64,000 bases of DNA, taken from the NCBI RefSeq assembly GCF_029623345.1, contig NZ_JAPYKH010000010.1:1-64000 (forward strand). Direction: 5' to 3'. This stretch comes from Sphingomonas phyllosphaerae (lineage in GTDB: Bacteria; Pseudomonadota; Alphaproteobacteria; Sphingomonadales; Sphingomonadaceae). The position numbers and the translations under genes are program-made. The notes under the pieces are model-generated. The model saw only the letters and a program-made list of their open reading frames with translations, did no database searches and was not told the DNA's origin. Positions within the stretch are counted from its first letter, which is position 1, and the number at the start of each line of letters is the position of its first letter. Below, piece by piece: positions 51,101 through 59,878 of this stretch.

Positions 51101-53569
51101 TCAGCCCGTCGCCCCCAGCATCTCCGCCACCCTGGTGGTGAGCGCGTGCATCGTGAAGGGCTTGGTCAGCAGCTCCATGCCCGGCTCGAGATGCCCCCCG
51201 CCGACCGCGACATTCTCGGCGTAGCCCGTCACGAACAATACCTTGAGCCCTGGGCGCAGCGCGCGCGCGGCGTCCGCGACCTGACGGCCGTTGAGACCGC
51301 CGGGCAGACCGACATCGGTGATCAGCAGGTCGATCGGCGCGTCCGAGCCGAGCACCTTCAGCCCCGCCGCCCCGTCGGCCGCGCCGATCACGGTATAGCC
51401 CTGCTCCTCCAGCACCTCGTCGATCAGGTGGCGGATCGTGGTCTCGTCGTCGACCACCAGCACGGTCGCGCCGCGCACCGCCGCGGCGGTGTCGCCGACG
51501 CCCTCCTCCTCGCCGCCGAGCGCCGCGCCGGCGTGGCGCGGCAGGTAGATGGTGATCGTGGTGCCCGCGCCCGGCGCCGAGTCGATCCGCACCTGCCCGC
51601 CCGACTGGCGCGCGAAGCCGTAGATCATCGACAGACCCAGCCCGGTGCCCTGGCCGATCGGCTTGGTGGTGAAGAAGGGCTCGAAGGCGCGCTCCACCGT
51701 CTCGGGCGCCATGCCGGTGCCGGTGTCGCTCACCGCGACGCTGAGGTAGGCGCCGGGCTCCAGCTCGAGCGCGCGCGCGTCCGACTCGTCGATCCAGCGG
51801 TTGGCGGTCGCGATCGTCACGCGGCCGCCCTCGGCCATGGCGTCGCGCGCGTTGATCGCGAGGTTGAGGATCGCGCTCTCCAGCTGGGTGGCGTCGATCA
51901 TCGCGGTCCACAGACCGGGCGCGGCGACCACCTCGATCGCGCGGGTCGGGCCGATCGAGCGCTGTAACAGCTCCGCCATCCCCGCGATCAGCCGGTTGAC
52001 GTCGGTCGGCCGCGGATCGAGCGTCTGGCGGCGCGAGAAGGCCAGCAACCGCTGGGTCAGCGACGCGGCGCGGCGGCTGGCGCCCTGCGCGGCAAGGACG
52101 AAACGCTCGAGGTCGTCGTGCCGCCCGCGCGCCAGCCGCGTCTGCATCAGCTCGAGGTTGCCCATCACGCCGGTCAGCAGATTGTTGAAGTCATGCGCCA
52201 GCCCGCCGGTGAGCTGGCCCACCGCCTCCATCTTCTGGGCCTGGCGCAGCTGCCCTTCGGCGGCCGCGAGCGCTGCCGTCCGCGCTTTCTCCTCGGTGGC
52301 GTCGCGGCCGACCGCGATGATCTTGCCGTCACCCGGACCTGCCGCCCAGACGATGTCGCGGTAGCTGCCGTCGCGGTGGCGGTAGCGGTTGTCGAAGCGC
52401 GCGAACGCCTGGCCGGCACCGATCCCCGACGCGGCGGCGTACGTGTCGTCGAGGTCGTCGGGATGAACGAAGGCAAAGATCGGCCGGCCGATCAGCTCAT
52501 AGTCGGCCCACCCCAGCACCCGCGTCCACGCCGGGTTGACCGCCTCGATCGTGCCGTCGAAGCCTGCGACGAGCATGATGTCCGACGACAATTGCCACAG
52601 CCGGTTGCGATCGGCCGTGCGCGCCGCGACCTCCTGCTCGAGCGTGGCGTTGAGCCGCTCCAGCTCCTGCTGCGCCTCCCAGCGCGCGGTCTCGTCGCGC
52701 GCGATCTTGATGAAGCCGCGCTCCTGTCCCTGTGCGTCGACGGGCAAGGGGTGGATCGAGCCGTTCAGGAACACGCGCGTGCCGTCGCGGCGCAGGTGCC
52801 AGCGCTCGTCAGGGGCGCAGCCATCGCGTGCGGCGCCGGCGATCTCGCGCACGTCGGCACCGGCGGCGCGATCCTCGGCGGTGAAGATCATCGACCCCGG
52901 CTGGCCCACGGCTTCCTCCGGTGTCCAGCCGAGCACCGCCTGCGCGCCCGCCGACCAGCTGGTGATCACGCCGCCCGCGTCGGTGGTGAAGATGACATGG
53001 TCGCGCGCGCCCTCGATCACCAGCCGGAGCCGCTCCTCGCTCTGGCGCAGCGCGGCGTCACCCAGCACGCGCGCGGTGGTCTCGTTGGTGAAGATGAAGA
53101 GGCCGGCGACCGAGCCGCTCGAATCGAGGATGCGCGAGTAGGAGAAGGTGAACCAGGTGTCAGCCTGGCCGCGGTCGGTGTCGAGTTTCCACGGCAGATC
53201 GGTGAAGCGCTGGCTGCGCCCGGCGAAGGCGTCGTCGATGATCGGCCGAGCCTGCGCCCAGGCGTCGGCCCAGACGGTGCGGAACGGCGCCCCCATCGCC
53301 CAGGCCAGCCGCGGCCCGAGCAACGGAAAATAGGTCTCGTTGAAGAAGAAGCTGAGCTCCTCCGCGCCCCAGCATAGGATCATCGACTCGGGCGAGTTGA
53401 GCACCGTGCTCAGCGTCGCCTTGAGCGCCTCGGGCCAGTCGCTGGGTCCGCCGAGCGGATGGTCGGTCCAGTCGCGCGCGAGGATCAGCTCGGTGGCGCG
53501 CCCGCCCCCGGCGAGGAAACGCAGCGGCGCGGGCAGCTCGGCCGGGTCACGGTAGAGGGCGGAGATCAT
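51101..53569 (-). CDS. Hybrid PAS sensor histidine kinase/response regulator
   Basis: An 822-residue cytoplasmic protein with no membrane segment. Order: an N-terminal PAS/GAF-like region (~40-165), a PAS domain (~175-295), a coiled-coil, another PAS domain (~310-440), a histidine kinase core with GLAHDFNNLL (His near residue 459), N-box LNLAINARDAM, G-boxes DTGTGMAPE and GQGTGLGLSM, and a C-terminal receiver (VLVVDDE..., phospho-Asp in LLITDVGLPGG near 752, Lys in LLTKPFTM). The H-box type is the HWE-neighbouring HDFNNLL group. It receives an intracellular signal through its PAS domains and passes phosphate to its own receiver or a partner. Target unknown. Confidence 0.92.
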   Translation of the reverse strand: MISALYRDPAELPAPLRFLAGGGRATELILARDWTDHPLGGPSDWPEALKATLSTVLNSPESMILCWGAEELSFFFNETYFPLLGPRLAWAMGAPFRTVWADAWAQARPIIDDAFAGRSQRFTDLPWKLDTDRGQADTWFTFSYSRILDSSGSVAGLFIFTNETTARVLGDAALRQSEERLRLVIEGARDHVIFTTDAGGVITSWSAGAQAVLGWTPEEAVGQPGSMIFTAEDRAAGADVREIAGAARDGCAPDERWHLRRDGTRVFLNGSIHPLPVDAQGQERGFIKIARDETARWEAQQELERLNATLEQEVAARTADRNRLWQLSSDIMLVAGFDGTIEAVNPAWTRVLGWADYELIGRPIFAFVHPDDLDDTYAAASGIGAGQAFARFDNRYRHRDGSYRDIVWAAGPGDGKIIAVGRDATEEKARTAALAAAEGQLRQAQKMEAVGQLTGGLAHDFNNLLTGVMGNLELMQTRLARGRHDDLERFVLAAQGASRRAASLTQRLLAFSRRQTLDPRPTDVNRLIAGMAELLQRSIGPTRAIEVVAAPGLWTAMIDATQLESAILNLAINARDAMAEGGRVTIATANRWIDESDARALELEPGAYLSVAVSDTGTGMAPETVERAFEPFFTTKPIGQGTGLGLSMIYGFARQSGGQVRIDSAPGAGTTITIYLPRHAGAALGGEEEGVGDTAAAVRGATVLVVDDETTIRHLIDEVLEEQGYTVIGAADGAAGLKVLGSDAPIDLLITDVGLPGGLNGRQVADAARALRPGLKVLFVTGYAENVAVGGGHLEPGMELLTKPFTMHALTTRVAEMLGATG

Positions 53570-53636
53570 GGGTCTATCGCGTTAACGCGGGAGCGGCGGC
53601 AAAGATACCGCCCGGCACAGCGTTCGCACCGTCAGC

Positions 53637-53714
53637 GTGCTCCCGCGAAGGCAGGAGCCCAGGGTCGCGGGCGCATCGCTCTGCCACCCTGGATTTCCGC
53701 GGGCGCAGGAACAC
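53637..53714. repeat. Palindromic element, second family (copy F)
   Basis: Begins GTGCTCCCGCGAAGGCAGGA, continues GCCCAGGGT, and ends CCCTGGATTTCCGCGGGCGC + AGGAACAC. The ends and the inner CCCAGGGT/ACCCTGG are inverted copies. It lies between the kinase and dehydrogenase genes, just upstream of both. Confidence 0.7.
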
Positions 53715-53750
53715 GATGCAGCGAGGAGCAATCCCGTCTATCGCAGGCGC

Positions 53751-54647
53751 ATGGCCAGACCCGACCTCTTCCTCGCCCAGTCCCAGTCCGCCACGCTCGA
53801 GGCCGCGCTGGCCGAGCGCTTCACGCTCCACCGCGGCACCGCGCCGGCGACGACGCGCGCCGTCGTCGGCGGCGGCTCGCTGCGCTGGGGCGCGGCCGAC
53901 TGCGAGCGGCTGCCCGCGCTCGAGATCGTCGCGATTCACGGCGTCGGCCACGACGGCGTCGACCTCGACGCCGCGCGCGCGCGCGGCGTGCGCGTGACCA
54001 TCACGCCCGAGGTGCTGACCGACGACGTCGCCGATCTCGCGCTCGCTTTGTGGCTGGCGGTCGAACGCGCCGTGGTGGCGAACGACCGCGCGGTGCGCGA
54101 CGGCGGCTGGGGCGTGCCGCTGGCACGACGCGCGACCGGTCGGCGCGTCGGCATCTTCGGCCTGGGGCAGATCGGCCGCGCGATCGCGGCGCGCGCGGCG
54201 CCCTTCGCCGGCTGGATCGGCTATTGCGCGCGCTCCGCCAAGCAGGTGCCCTATGAGCGGCTGCCGGACATCGCGGCGCTGGCGGCGGCGAGCGACGTGC
54301 TGATCCTCGCCGCGCCAGGCGGTGCCGCGACCCAGCGCGCGGTCGACGCGACGGTGCTGGGTGCGCTCGGCGCAGGCGGCGTGCTGGTCAACGTGGCGCG
54401 CGGCAGCCTGGTCGACGAAGCGGCGCTGGTGAGCGCGCTGGAGCGCGGCGTCATCGCGGGCGCTGGCCTCGACGTCTTCGCCGACGAGCCGCACGTGCCC
54501 GCGGCGCTGCGCGTGCTGCCGCAGGTGGTGCTGGCGCCGCACCAGGGCAGCGCGACGCGCGAAGCGCGCGCGGCGATGGAGGCGCTGGTGCTCGCCAACC
54601 TCGACGCCTGGCTGGCGGGGAAGCCGCCGGTGTCGGCGATCGCCTGA
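53751..54647 (+). CDS. D-2-hydroxyacid dehydrogenase (glyoxylate/hydroxypyruvate reductase-like)
   Basis: A 298-residue NAD(P)H enzyme that reduces 2-keto acids. Rossmann motif GRRVGIFGLGQIGRAIAAR; catalytic Arg in VNVARGSLVDE, Glu in AGLDVFADEPHVP, His in APHQGSATREAR. At under 300 residues it is slightly short for the family. ATG 53751 is chosen (MARPDLFLAQ); the frame upstream runs into a palindromic repeat and is not coding. Its exact substrate (glyoxylate, hydroxypyruvate or another) cannot be told. It stands alone on the plus strand. Confidence 0.9.
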   Translation: MARPDLFLAQSQSATLEAALAERFTLHRGTAPATTRAVVGGGSLRWGAADCERLPALEIVAIHGVGHDGVDLDAARARGVRVTITPEVLTDDVADLALALWLAVERAVVANDRAVRDGGWGVPLARRATGRRVGIFGLGQIGRAIAARAAPFAGWIGYCARSAKQVPYERLPDIAALAAASDVLILAAPGGAATQRAVDATVLGALGAGGVLVNVARGSLVDEAALVSALERGVIAGAGLDVFADEPHVPAALRVLPQVVLAPHQGSATREARAAMEALVLANLDAWLAGKPPVSAIA

Positions 54648-54724
54648 GCGGGCCGTCATAGGTTCGGAAGGCCAAGCCAAGCGGACACGTTGGCGAGCCC
54701 TGGCTCGACGATACCCGTCGCTGC

Positions 54725-54819
54725 CGTCATCCTAAGCTTGTCTCAGGATCCACCGTGCCGCGAGCATCCCGACCGGAGAGCGCGGGCCCGGTGGATCCCG
54801 CGCCACGTCCGGGATGACG
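54725..54819. repeat. Intergenic palindromic element, CGTCATCC...GGATGACG family (copy C)
   Basis: CGTCATCCTAAGCTTGTCTC and GGATCCACCGTGCCGC on the left are answered by GGTGGATCCCGCGCCACGTC and GGGATGACG on the right. Same plan as copy B: inverted ends, inverted inner GGATCCACC, each half with its own hairpin. The left half reads like copy B's right half in reverse complement (CTCAGGATGACG versus CGTCATCCTAAG). Confidence 0.75.
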
Positions 54820-54876
54820 GAAGAAGGCGAGCGCTGCGCCCTGTCACGCTAGCACGACCTCGTCGGCGTCACTGAC

Positions 54877-54953
54877 TTGCTCCTGCGCATGCAGGAGCCC
54901 AGGACCACAGCCGGGCCGCTCGCGACCCTAGACTCCGGCGTCCACCGGAGCAC
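54877..54953. repeat. Palindromic element, second family (copy G)
   Basis: TTGCTCCTGCGCATGCAGGA + GCCCAGG forms a hairpin (GCTCCTGC/GCAGGAGC) and is followed after about 30 bases by GACTCCGGCGTCCACCGGAG + CAC. It shares the CTCCTGCG...GCAGGAGCCCAGG core with copies E and F. Confidence 0.7.
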
Positions 54954-55100
54954 GGCCCACCCTTGCCTCCCGCGGCACCCGATGCGATACCAGCGGCGGG
55001 TGTCCGCGCCGCCCCGGCGCGCGGGCAGGTTCTCGCGCTGGTCGGGCCGCCAGCGCGTCGACGCCTGCCCGGAGTCCGCGCCATCACCCAGCCGATCCAC

Positions 55101-56249
55101 TTGCCCCGTGCGCGCGCCAGCGCGCTGCGCCGCTTCCTCACCGGCCAGGCCGCCGGCGGCGCGGTGCTGATCGCCGCCGCCCTGCTCGCGCTGCTGCTCG
55201 CCAACTCGCCGCTCGGTCCCGGCTATGCCGCGCTCCTCCACGCCCCGGTCGGCCCGCTCGCGCTGGAGGCCTGGATCAACGACGCGCTGATGGCGGTGTT
55301 CTTCCTGCTCGTCGGCCTGGAGATCAAGCGCGAGACGCTGCACGGCCAGCTCGCCTCCTGGTCGCGCCGGCTGCTGCCCGGCATCGCCGCGGCGGGCGGG
55401 ATGGCGGCGCCCGCGCTGCTCTACCTCGCGATCAACCGCGGCGGCGCCACCCAAGGCTGGGCGATCCCGGCGGCGACCGACATCGCCTTCGCGCTCGGCG
55501 TCATCGCGCTGCTCGGCGAGCGCGTGCCCGCCTCGCTGCGCGTCTTTCTCGCCGCCCTGGCGATCATCGACGACCTCGGCGCGGTGGTGATCATCGCGCT
55601 GTTCTACACCGGTGCGCTGGCGCTGCCCTACCTCGCCGGCGCGGGCGTGGTACTGGTCGTGCTGGCCTTGCTCAACCGCGCGGGCGTGACCCGGCTGACG
55701 CCCTATCTGCTGCTCGGCGTGCTGCTCTGGTGGCTGGTGCTGCGCTCGGGCGCCCATGCGACGCTCGCGGGGGTGATGCTTGCCTTCACCATCCCCGCGC
55801 AGCACGGGCGCGAGCGCAGCCCGCTGTGCCGGCTCGAGCATCGGCTGCACGCGCCGGTCGCCTTCCTGATCCTGCCGCTGTTCGCGCTCGCCAACGCCGC
55901 GGTGCCGGTGCTGGGCCTGCCGCCGGGCGCGCTCGCCGCGCCGGTGACGTTGGGGGTGGCGGCGGGGCTGCTGCTCGGCAAGGTGGCGGGCGTGTTCGGC
56001 TTCGCCGCCGCGGCGGTGCGGCTGCGGCTGGCCGAGCTGCCCGTGCACGCCGGTTGGACGCAGCTGCTCGGCGTCGCTCTGCTGTGCGGGATCGGCTTCA
56101 CGATGAGCATCTTCATCACCTTGCTCGCCTTCGCCGACGCGCCGCTGCTCCAGGCCGAGGCCAAGCTGGGCGTGCTGGCGGGCTCGCTGCTCTCGGGCGC
56201 GGGCGGCTTTCTGCTGCTGCGGCTCGCCGCTCCCCGGACGGATCGTTAG
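55101..56249 (+). CDS. nhaA: Na+/H+ antiporter NhaA
   Basis: A 382-residue antiporter with about 12 membrane segments that exchanges sodium for protons and maintains pH. Family blocks: LTGQAAGGAVLIAAALLALLLANSPL, WINDALMAVFFLLVGLEIKRE, GWAIPAATDIAFALGV, and LAIIDDLGAVVII, whose two adjacent Asp residues are the ion-binding pair (Asp163/164 in E. coli). The end CGIGFTMSIFITLLAFAD is also typical. The start is unresolved: TTG 55101 gives a normal-length N-terminus but has no ribosome binding site, TTG 54963 adds 46 Arg/Pro-rich residues, and ATC 55083 lies 8 bases after GGAG. Confidence 0.92.
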   Translation: MPRARASALRRFLTGQAAGGAVLIAAALLALLLANSPLGPGYAALLHAPVGPLALEAWINDALMAVFFLLVGLEIKRETLHGQLASWSRRLLPGIAAAGGMAAPALLYLAINRGGATQGWAIPAATDIAFALGVIALLGERVPASLRVFLAALAIIDDLGAVVIIALFYTGALALPYLAGAGVVLVVLALLNRAGVTRLTPYLLLGVLLWWLVLRSGAHATLAGVMLAFTIPAQHGRERSPLCRLEHRLHAPVAFLILPLFALANAAVPVLGLPPGALAAPVTLGVAAGLLLGKVAGVFGFAAAAVRLRLAELPVHAGWTQLLGVALLCGIGFTMSIFITLLAFADAPLLQAEAKLGVLAGSLLSGAGGFLLLRLAAPRTDR

Positions 56250-56294
56250 CGCTTACAGCGAGTTACGAAGCCAATCCGGCGCGGGAGAGCGACC

Positions 56295-56426
56295 ATGCGG
56301 CACGACGACCACGGTGACCAGACCTTCGGCAAATCGGGCGTGAAGATCCGCGGCGGGCTGATCTATCTCGCCTTCCTGCTGGTCGCGAGCATCGGCATCC
56401 TGTTCTACGCAGGCGACGTGATCTGA
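56295..56426 (+). CDS. 43-residue small membrane protein
   Basis: ATG 56295 follows GGGAGAG by 5 bases, a good ribosome binding site. The protein is a polar head (MRHDDHGDQTFGKSGVKIRG) followed by one hydrophobic helix (LIYLAFLLVASIGILFYAG) and a short DVI tail, so it should be an inner-membrane protein. It starts 46 bases after nhaA on the same strand and may be co-transcribed; small single-helix proteins sometimes modulate transporters, but no homologue is recognised and the role is unknown. It is too short for ordinary gene length limits. Confidence 0.7.
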   Translation: MRHDDHGDQTFGKSGVKIRGGLIYLAFLLVASIGILFYAGDVI

Positions 56427-56501
56427 GGCGAACCGCCGGGCGGAGCCGCTCGGTCGAGGACGAGTAGCTCAGTCGATGGAGGGGACGCCTCCCTACCCCT
56501 C

Positions 56502-56594
56502 CGTCATCCCCGCGTAGGCGTGGATCCGGACGCGCTGGCGCGCATGAGCCGCATTGTCCGTGCAACTGGATTCCCGCCCGCGCGGGAATTGACG
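56502..56594. repeat. Intergenic palindromic element, CGTCATCC family (copy D, degenerate)
   Basis: Starts CGTCATCCCCGCGTAGGCGT + GGATCC, close to copy A, and ends with GGATTCCCGCCCGCGCGGGA + ATTGACG, so the right end has diverged (TTGACG instead of GGATGACG). It lies between the small membrane protein and the convergent MetQ-like gene and may also serve as a shared terminator structure. Confidence 0.6.
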
Positions 56595-56647
56595 TCCAAG
56601 GTGAGTGTCGCGGTAAGCGATCAGCGCTGCGGCGCCGCCTCACCCAC

Positions 56648-57466
56648 TCAGAACGCGGGCAGCACCGCGCCCTTGTACGTCGTCTCGATGAACGCCCGCG
56701 TCGCCGGGCTGCGCAGCGCCGCCACCAGCTTGCGCACGCGCGGGTCGTCGGCGCTGCCGGGGCGGCCGACGAGATAGTTGACGTAGGGCGAGTCCTTGTC
56801 CTCGATCGCGAGCGCGTCGCGCACCGGGTTGAGCTTGGCGTCGAGCGCGTAATTGGTGTTGATCAGCGCCAGATCCACCTCGCCCAGCACGCGCGGCAGC
56901 GTCGCCGCCTCCAGCTCGCGGAACTGCAGCGCCTTGGGGTTGCTCGCGACGTCGCGGATCGTGGCGAGCGGGTCGGCCGGATTCCTGAGCCGGATCAGCC
57001 CCGCCTTCTGGAGCAGCTGGAGCGCGCGCCCGCCGTTGCTCGGCTCGTTGGGGATCGCGACGCTCGCGCCCTGTGGCAGCTGCGCCAGCGTCTTCCATCG
57101 GCGCGAATAGGCGCCGAGCGGCTCGACGTGGACGCCCGCGATCGGCACCAGCTTGGTCCCGCGCTCGCGGTTGAACTGGTCGAGATACGGCTTGGTCTCG
57201 AAGTAATTGACGTCGATCTGGCCCTGGTCGACCTGGAGGTTGGGCTGGACATAGTCGTTGAACACCCGCACCTCTAGGGTGACGCCTTCCTTCGCCAGCA
57301 GCGGCTTCACCTGCGCGAGGATCTCGGCGTGCGGCACCGCGGTGGCAGCGACGGTGAGCGTCGCGCCGTCGCTCTTGCCGGCGCTCCCGCCCCCGCCGCA
57401 GGCGGCGAGGAGCAGCGCGGGGAGCGTGACGAGCAGCAGGCGGCGGTCGAGCAGGAGGGGGATCAT
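56648..57466 (-). CDS. MetQ-like substrate-binding lipoprotein
   Basis: A 272-residue lipoprotein (signal LLLVTLPALLLAACG, lipobox LAAC) of the NLPA/MetQ family. Typical blocks: TLTVAATAVPHAEILAQVKPLL, GQIDVNYFETKPYLDQFN, VAIPNEPSNGGRALQLLQKAGL, and ALINTNYAL. In known systems it binds methionine or D-methionine and hands it to MetNI. The start ATG 57466 is preceded by GGGGATC on the coding strand. It is the last gene of a five-gene operon with an LLM oxygenase and an ATP-grasp ligase, so the ligand may be a methionine-related or other sulfur compound rather than methionine itself. Confidence 0.92.
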   Translation of the reverse strand: MIPLLLDRRLLLVTLPALLLAACGGGGSAGKSDGATLTVAATAVPHAEILAQVKPLLAKEGVTLEVRVFNDYVQPNLQVDQGQIDVNYFETKPYLDQFNRERGTKLVPIAGVHVEPLGAYSRRWKTLAQLPQGASVAIPNEPSNGGRALQLLQKAGLIRLRNPADPLATIRDVASNPKALQFRELEAATLPRVLGEVDLALINTNYALDAKLNPVRDALAIEDKDSPYVNYLVGRPGSADDPRVRKLVAALRSPATRAFIETTYKGAVLPAF

Positions 57467-57474
57467 GTCGGGCC

Positions 57475-58140
57475 TCAGCGGTGGTCGAGCCGGCGCGCCA
57501 GCGCGTCGCCGCCCCATTGGAGAAGCTGCACCAGCGCCACCAGCAAGGCGACGGTGACGAGCATCACGTCGGTCTGGAAACGCTGATAGCCGTAGCGGAT
57601 CGCGAGGTCGCCGAGCCCGCCCGCGCCGACCACCCCCGCCATCGCGGTGAAGGAGACCAGCGCCACCGCGGTGACGGTCGCGCCCGAGACCAGCCCAGGG
57701 AGCGCCTCGGGCAGCAAAGCGCGCGTGACGATCTGCCAGCGAGTCGCCCCCATCGCCTGCGCGGCCTCGATCGTGGCGCGCGGGATCTCGCGCAGCGCCT
57801 GCTCGACCAGCCGCGCGTAGAAGGGCGCCGCGCCGACCACCAGCGGCGGGATCGCGCCCGCGACGCCGAGGGAGGTGCCGACCAGCAGCAGCGTCAGCGG
57901 GATCATCACGATCAGCAGGATGACGAACGGGATCGAGCGCAGCACGTTGACCACCACCCCCGCCGCGCGGTTGAGCCAGCGCCGCTCGGCCAGCCGGCCG
58001 CGATCGGTGAGGAACAGCAGCACGCCGAGCGGCACGCCCAGCACGATCGTCAGCGCGAGCGAGGCGCCGAGCATCACCAGCGTGTCGCGCGTCGCGACCG
58101 CGATGTCGCCCCACACCAAGTTGCCGAACCAGCCGCTCAC
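57475..58140 (-). CDS. MetI-like ABC transporter permease
   Basis: A 221-residue permease with five hydrophobic segments and the EAA motif [26 protein letters not shown], diagnostic for Met[17 protein letters not shown] is also typical of the family. GTG 58140 overlaps the MetN stop (GTGA), giving coupled translation, and the end lies 8 bases from the MetQ-like gene start. It should form the homodimeric membrane channel with the ATPase dimer. Confidence 0.93.
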   Translation of the reverse strand: MSGWFGNLVWGDIAVATRDTLVMLGASLALTIVLGVPLGVLLFLTDRGRLAERRWLNRAAGVVVNVLRSIPFVILLIVMIPLTLLLVGTSLGVAGAIPPLVVGAAPFYARLVEQALREIPRATIEAAQAMGATRWQIVTRALLPEALPGLVSGATVTAVALVSFTAMAGVVGAGGLGDLAIRYGYQRFQTDVMLVTVALLVALVQLLQWGGDALARRLDHR

Positions 58141-58865
58141 GCCGCCTCGCCCAGCAGCGCCAGCGTGGCGGCGTGGCGCGCGTCGCCGAGCACCGCGTCG
58201 GTCGCGCCGCTCTCCACCACGCGCCCGCGGTCGATCACCGCCACCTCGTCGCAGATCGCGCGCACCACCGTGAGCTCGTGCGTGATCAGCACGATCGTCA
58301 GCCCCAGCTCGCGGTTGAGCTCGCCCAGCAGCGCGAGCACCGATCGCGTCGTCTCGGGATCGAGCGCGCTGGTCGCCTCGTCGCACAGCAGGATGTCGGG
58401 CCGGGTGGCGAGCGCGCGCGCGATGCCGACGCGCTGGCGCTGCCCGCCCGAGAGCCGCGCCGGGTACGCGCCGGCCTTGTCCGCCAGCCCGACACGCGCG
58501 AGCAGCGCGGCCACGCGCGCGTCGCGCTCGGCGCGGGGGACATCGGCGAGCTCGAGCGGCAGCGCGACATTGCCCGCGACGGTGCGGTTGGCGAGCAGCC
58601 CGAACGACTGGAAGATCATGCCGACGCGCCGCCGGAGCGCGCGCAGCCCGGCGGCGTCGAGCGTCGACAAAGCCGCGCCGTCGACGCGCACCTCGCCCGC
58701 GCTCGCGCGCTCCAGCCCGTTCAGCAGCCGCAGCAGCGTCGACTTGCCCGCGCCAGAGCGACCGATCACCCCGAACACCGCGCCGCGCGGCACCTCCAGC
58801 GTCACCTCGTCGAGCGCGAGCGTGCCGTCGGGGAAGGTCTTGGACACGCGCTCGAGCGCGATCAT
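58137..58865 (-). CDS. MetN-like ABC ATPase lacking the C-terminal regulatory domain
   Basis: A 242-residue ATPase: Walker [11 protein letters not shown] (34-43), Q-loop QSFGLL, signature LSGGQRQR, Walker [12 protein letters not shown] and switch His in LITHELTVV. It is closest in type to MetN (SKTFPDG at the start, [17 protein letters not shown]). Ordinary MetN has ~340 residues, the last ~100 being the NIL domain that binds methionine and shuts off transport; this protein ends after the ATPase domain. It would therefore escape that feedback. It overlaps its neighbours by 4 bases at both ends (GTGA and ATGA). Confidence 0.92.
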   Translation of the reverse strand: MIALERVSKTFPDGTLALDEVTLEVPRGAVFGVIGRSGAGKSTLLRLLNGLERASAGEVRVDGAALSTLDAAGLRALRRRVGMIFQSFGLLANRTVAGNVALPLELADVPRAERDARVAALLARVGLADKAGAYPARLSGGQRQRVGIARALATRPDILLCDEATSALDPETTRSVLALLGELNRELGLTIVLITHELTVVRAICDEVAVIDRGRVVESGATDAVLGDARHAATLALLGEAA

Positions 58866-59878
58866 GCGGTACCCATGACCTGCGCGGCGAAGCGCTCCAT
58901 CTCCTCCGCCTGGGGGCTCATCTGGAGCAGCAGCAGGTCGAGCCCGGCCGCCTCATATTCCGCGATCCGCTCCCTGAGCTGCTCGGGCGTGCCGACCAGA
59001 TTGGGGCGCAGCCCGCGGTTGGAGACCGCATATTCCTGCAGCTTGAGCTCGCGTTCCAGCTGCGTGCCCGACAGCCACTGGTCGAAATTGGCGTAGCCCA
59101 CGGGCAGCTCGGCGACGGTGGTGATCCGCTCCAGCTCGCGCTTCGCCTCGGCCTCGCTGTCGCGCACGATCGCATAGGCCGCCATGCCGTACTGCATCGG
59201 CGTGCCGCCCGCGGCCGCGCGGCGCGCGCGCATGTCCGCGATCTTGGGCGCGATCGCGGCGGCGGGGTCGCCGTGCATCACGTACGCGTCGCACTGCGCC
59301 GCGATCATCGCCTTGGCCTTCTCGCTCTCGCCGCCGGCATAGACGGTCGGGCGCTTGGCCGGCTTGGGCGCGCAGATCGCCGCCTCGGTCTGGTAGAAGT
59401 CGCCCGCGAAGCTGAAGCGCTCCTCGGTCCACAGCCCGTTGACGACCCGCAGCCACTCGCTGGTGCGCGCGTAGCGGTCGTCGTGCTGGTCGAACTGGAG
59501 GCCGTACTGCCGCGCCTCGTCCGCCCACCAGCTCGACACGACGTTGAGCGCGAGCCGCCCGCCCGCGATCCGGTCGATGTTCGCCGCCGCCTTGGCGAAC
59601 AGCGCGGGGTGGTGGAAATTGGGGCGCACCGCGACCATCAGCTCGATCGTCTCTGTCACCGCGGCGAGCGCGGCGGCGGTCGACCAGGCGTCGAGCGCGG
59701 GCTGGTCGATCCCCTTGATGTCGTTGAGGTTGAGCTCGGCGATCAGAGTGAGGTCATAGCCCCAGCGCTCGGCGTTTCGGGTGAGATCGCGCGTGTATCC
59801 CCAGGTCGCGTCCATACCCTCGTCGGGGACGTTGCGCAGCCAGCCGCCGAAGACGGGGGTCCAATAGCCGTATCTCAC
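58862..59878 (-). CDS. LLM-class flavin-dependent monooxygenase (SsuD-like)
   Basis: A 338-residue TIM-barrel protein of the luciferase-like family. Blocks: [55 protein letters not shown] and [19 protein letters not shown], typical of FMNH2-dependent alkanesulfonate/dimethylsulfone-type monooxygenases that cleave C-S bonds. GTG 59878 overlaps the ATP-grasp stop (GTGA), and its end overlaps MetN (ATGA). No flavin reductase gene is present in the operon, so reduced flavin must come from elsewhere. Substrate unknown; a sulfur compound is inferred from family and transporter context. Confidence 0.9.
   Translation of the reverse strand: MRYGYWTPVFGGWLRNVPDEGMDATWGYTRDLTRNAERWGYDLTLIAELNLNDIKGIDQPALDAWSTAAALAAVTETIELMVAVRPNFHHPALFAKAAANIDRIAGGRLALNVVSSWWADEARQYGLQFDQHDDRYARTSEWLRVVNGLWTEERFSFAGDFYQTEAAICAPKPAKRPTVYAGGESEKAKAMIAAQCDAYVMHGDPAAAIAPKIADMRARRAAAGGTPMQYGMAAYAIVRDSEAEAKRELERITTVAELPVGYANFDQWLSGTQLERELKLQEYAVSNRGLRPNLVGTPEQLRERIAEYEAAGLDLLLLQMSPQAEEMERFAAQVMGTA

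Larger units (their letters stand above)
54648..55082. other. 435-bp intergenic region with two palindromic elements
   Basis: Most of this gap is taken by copy C of the first palindrome family and copy G of the second, 58 bases apart. The last ~120 bases lead into nhaA and are open in the nhaA frame, so part may be an N-terminal extension. No other gene is recognised. Confidence 0.5.
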
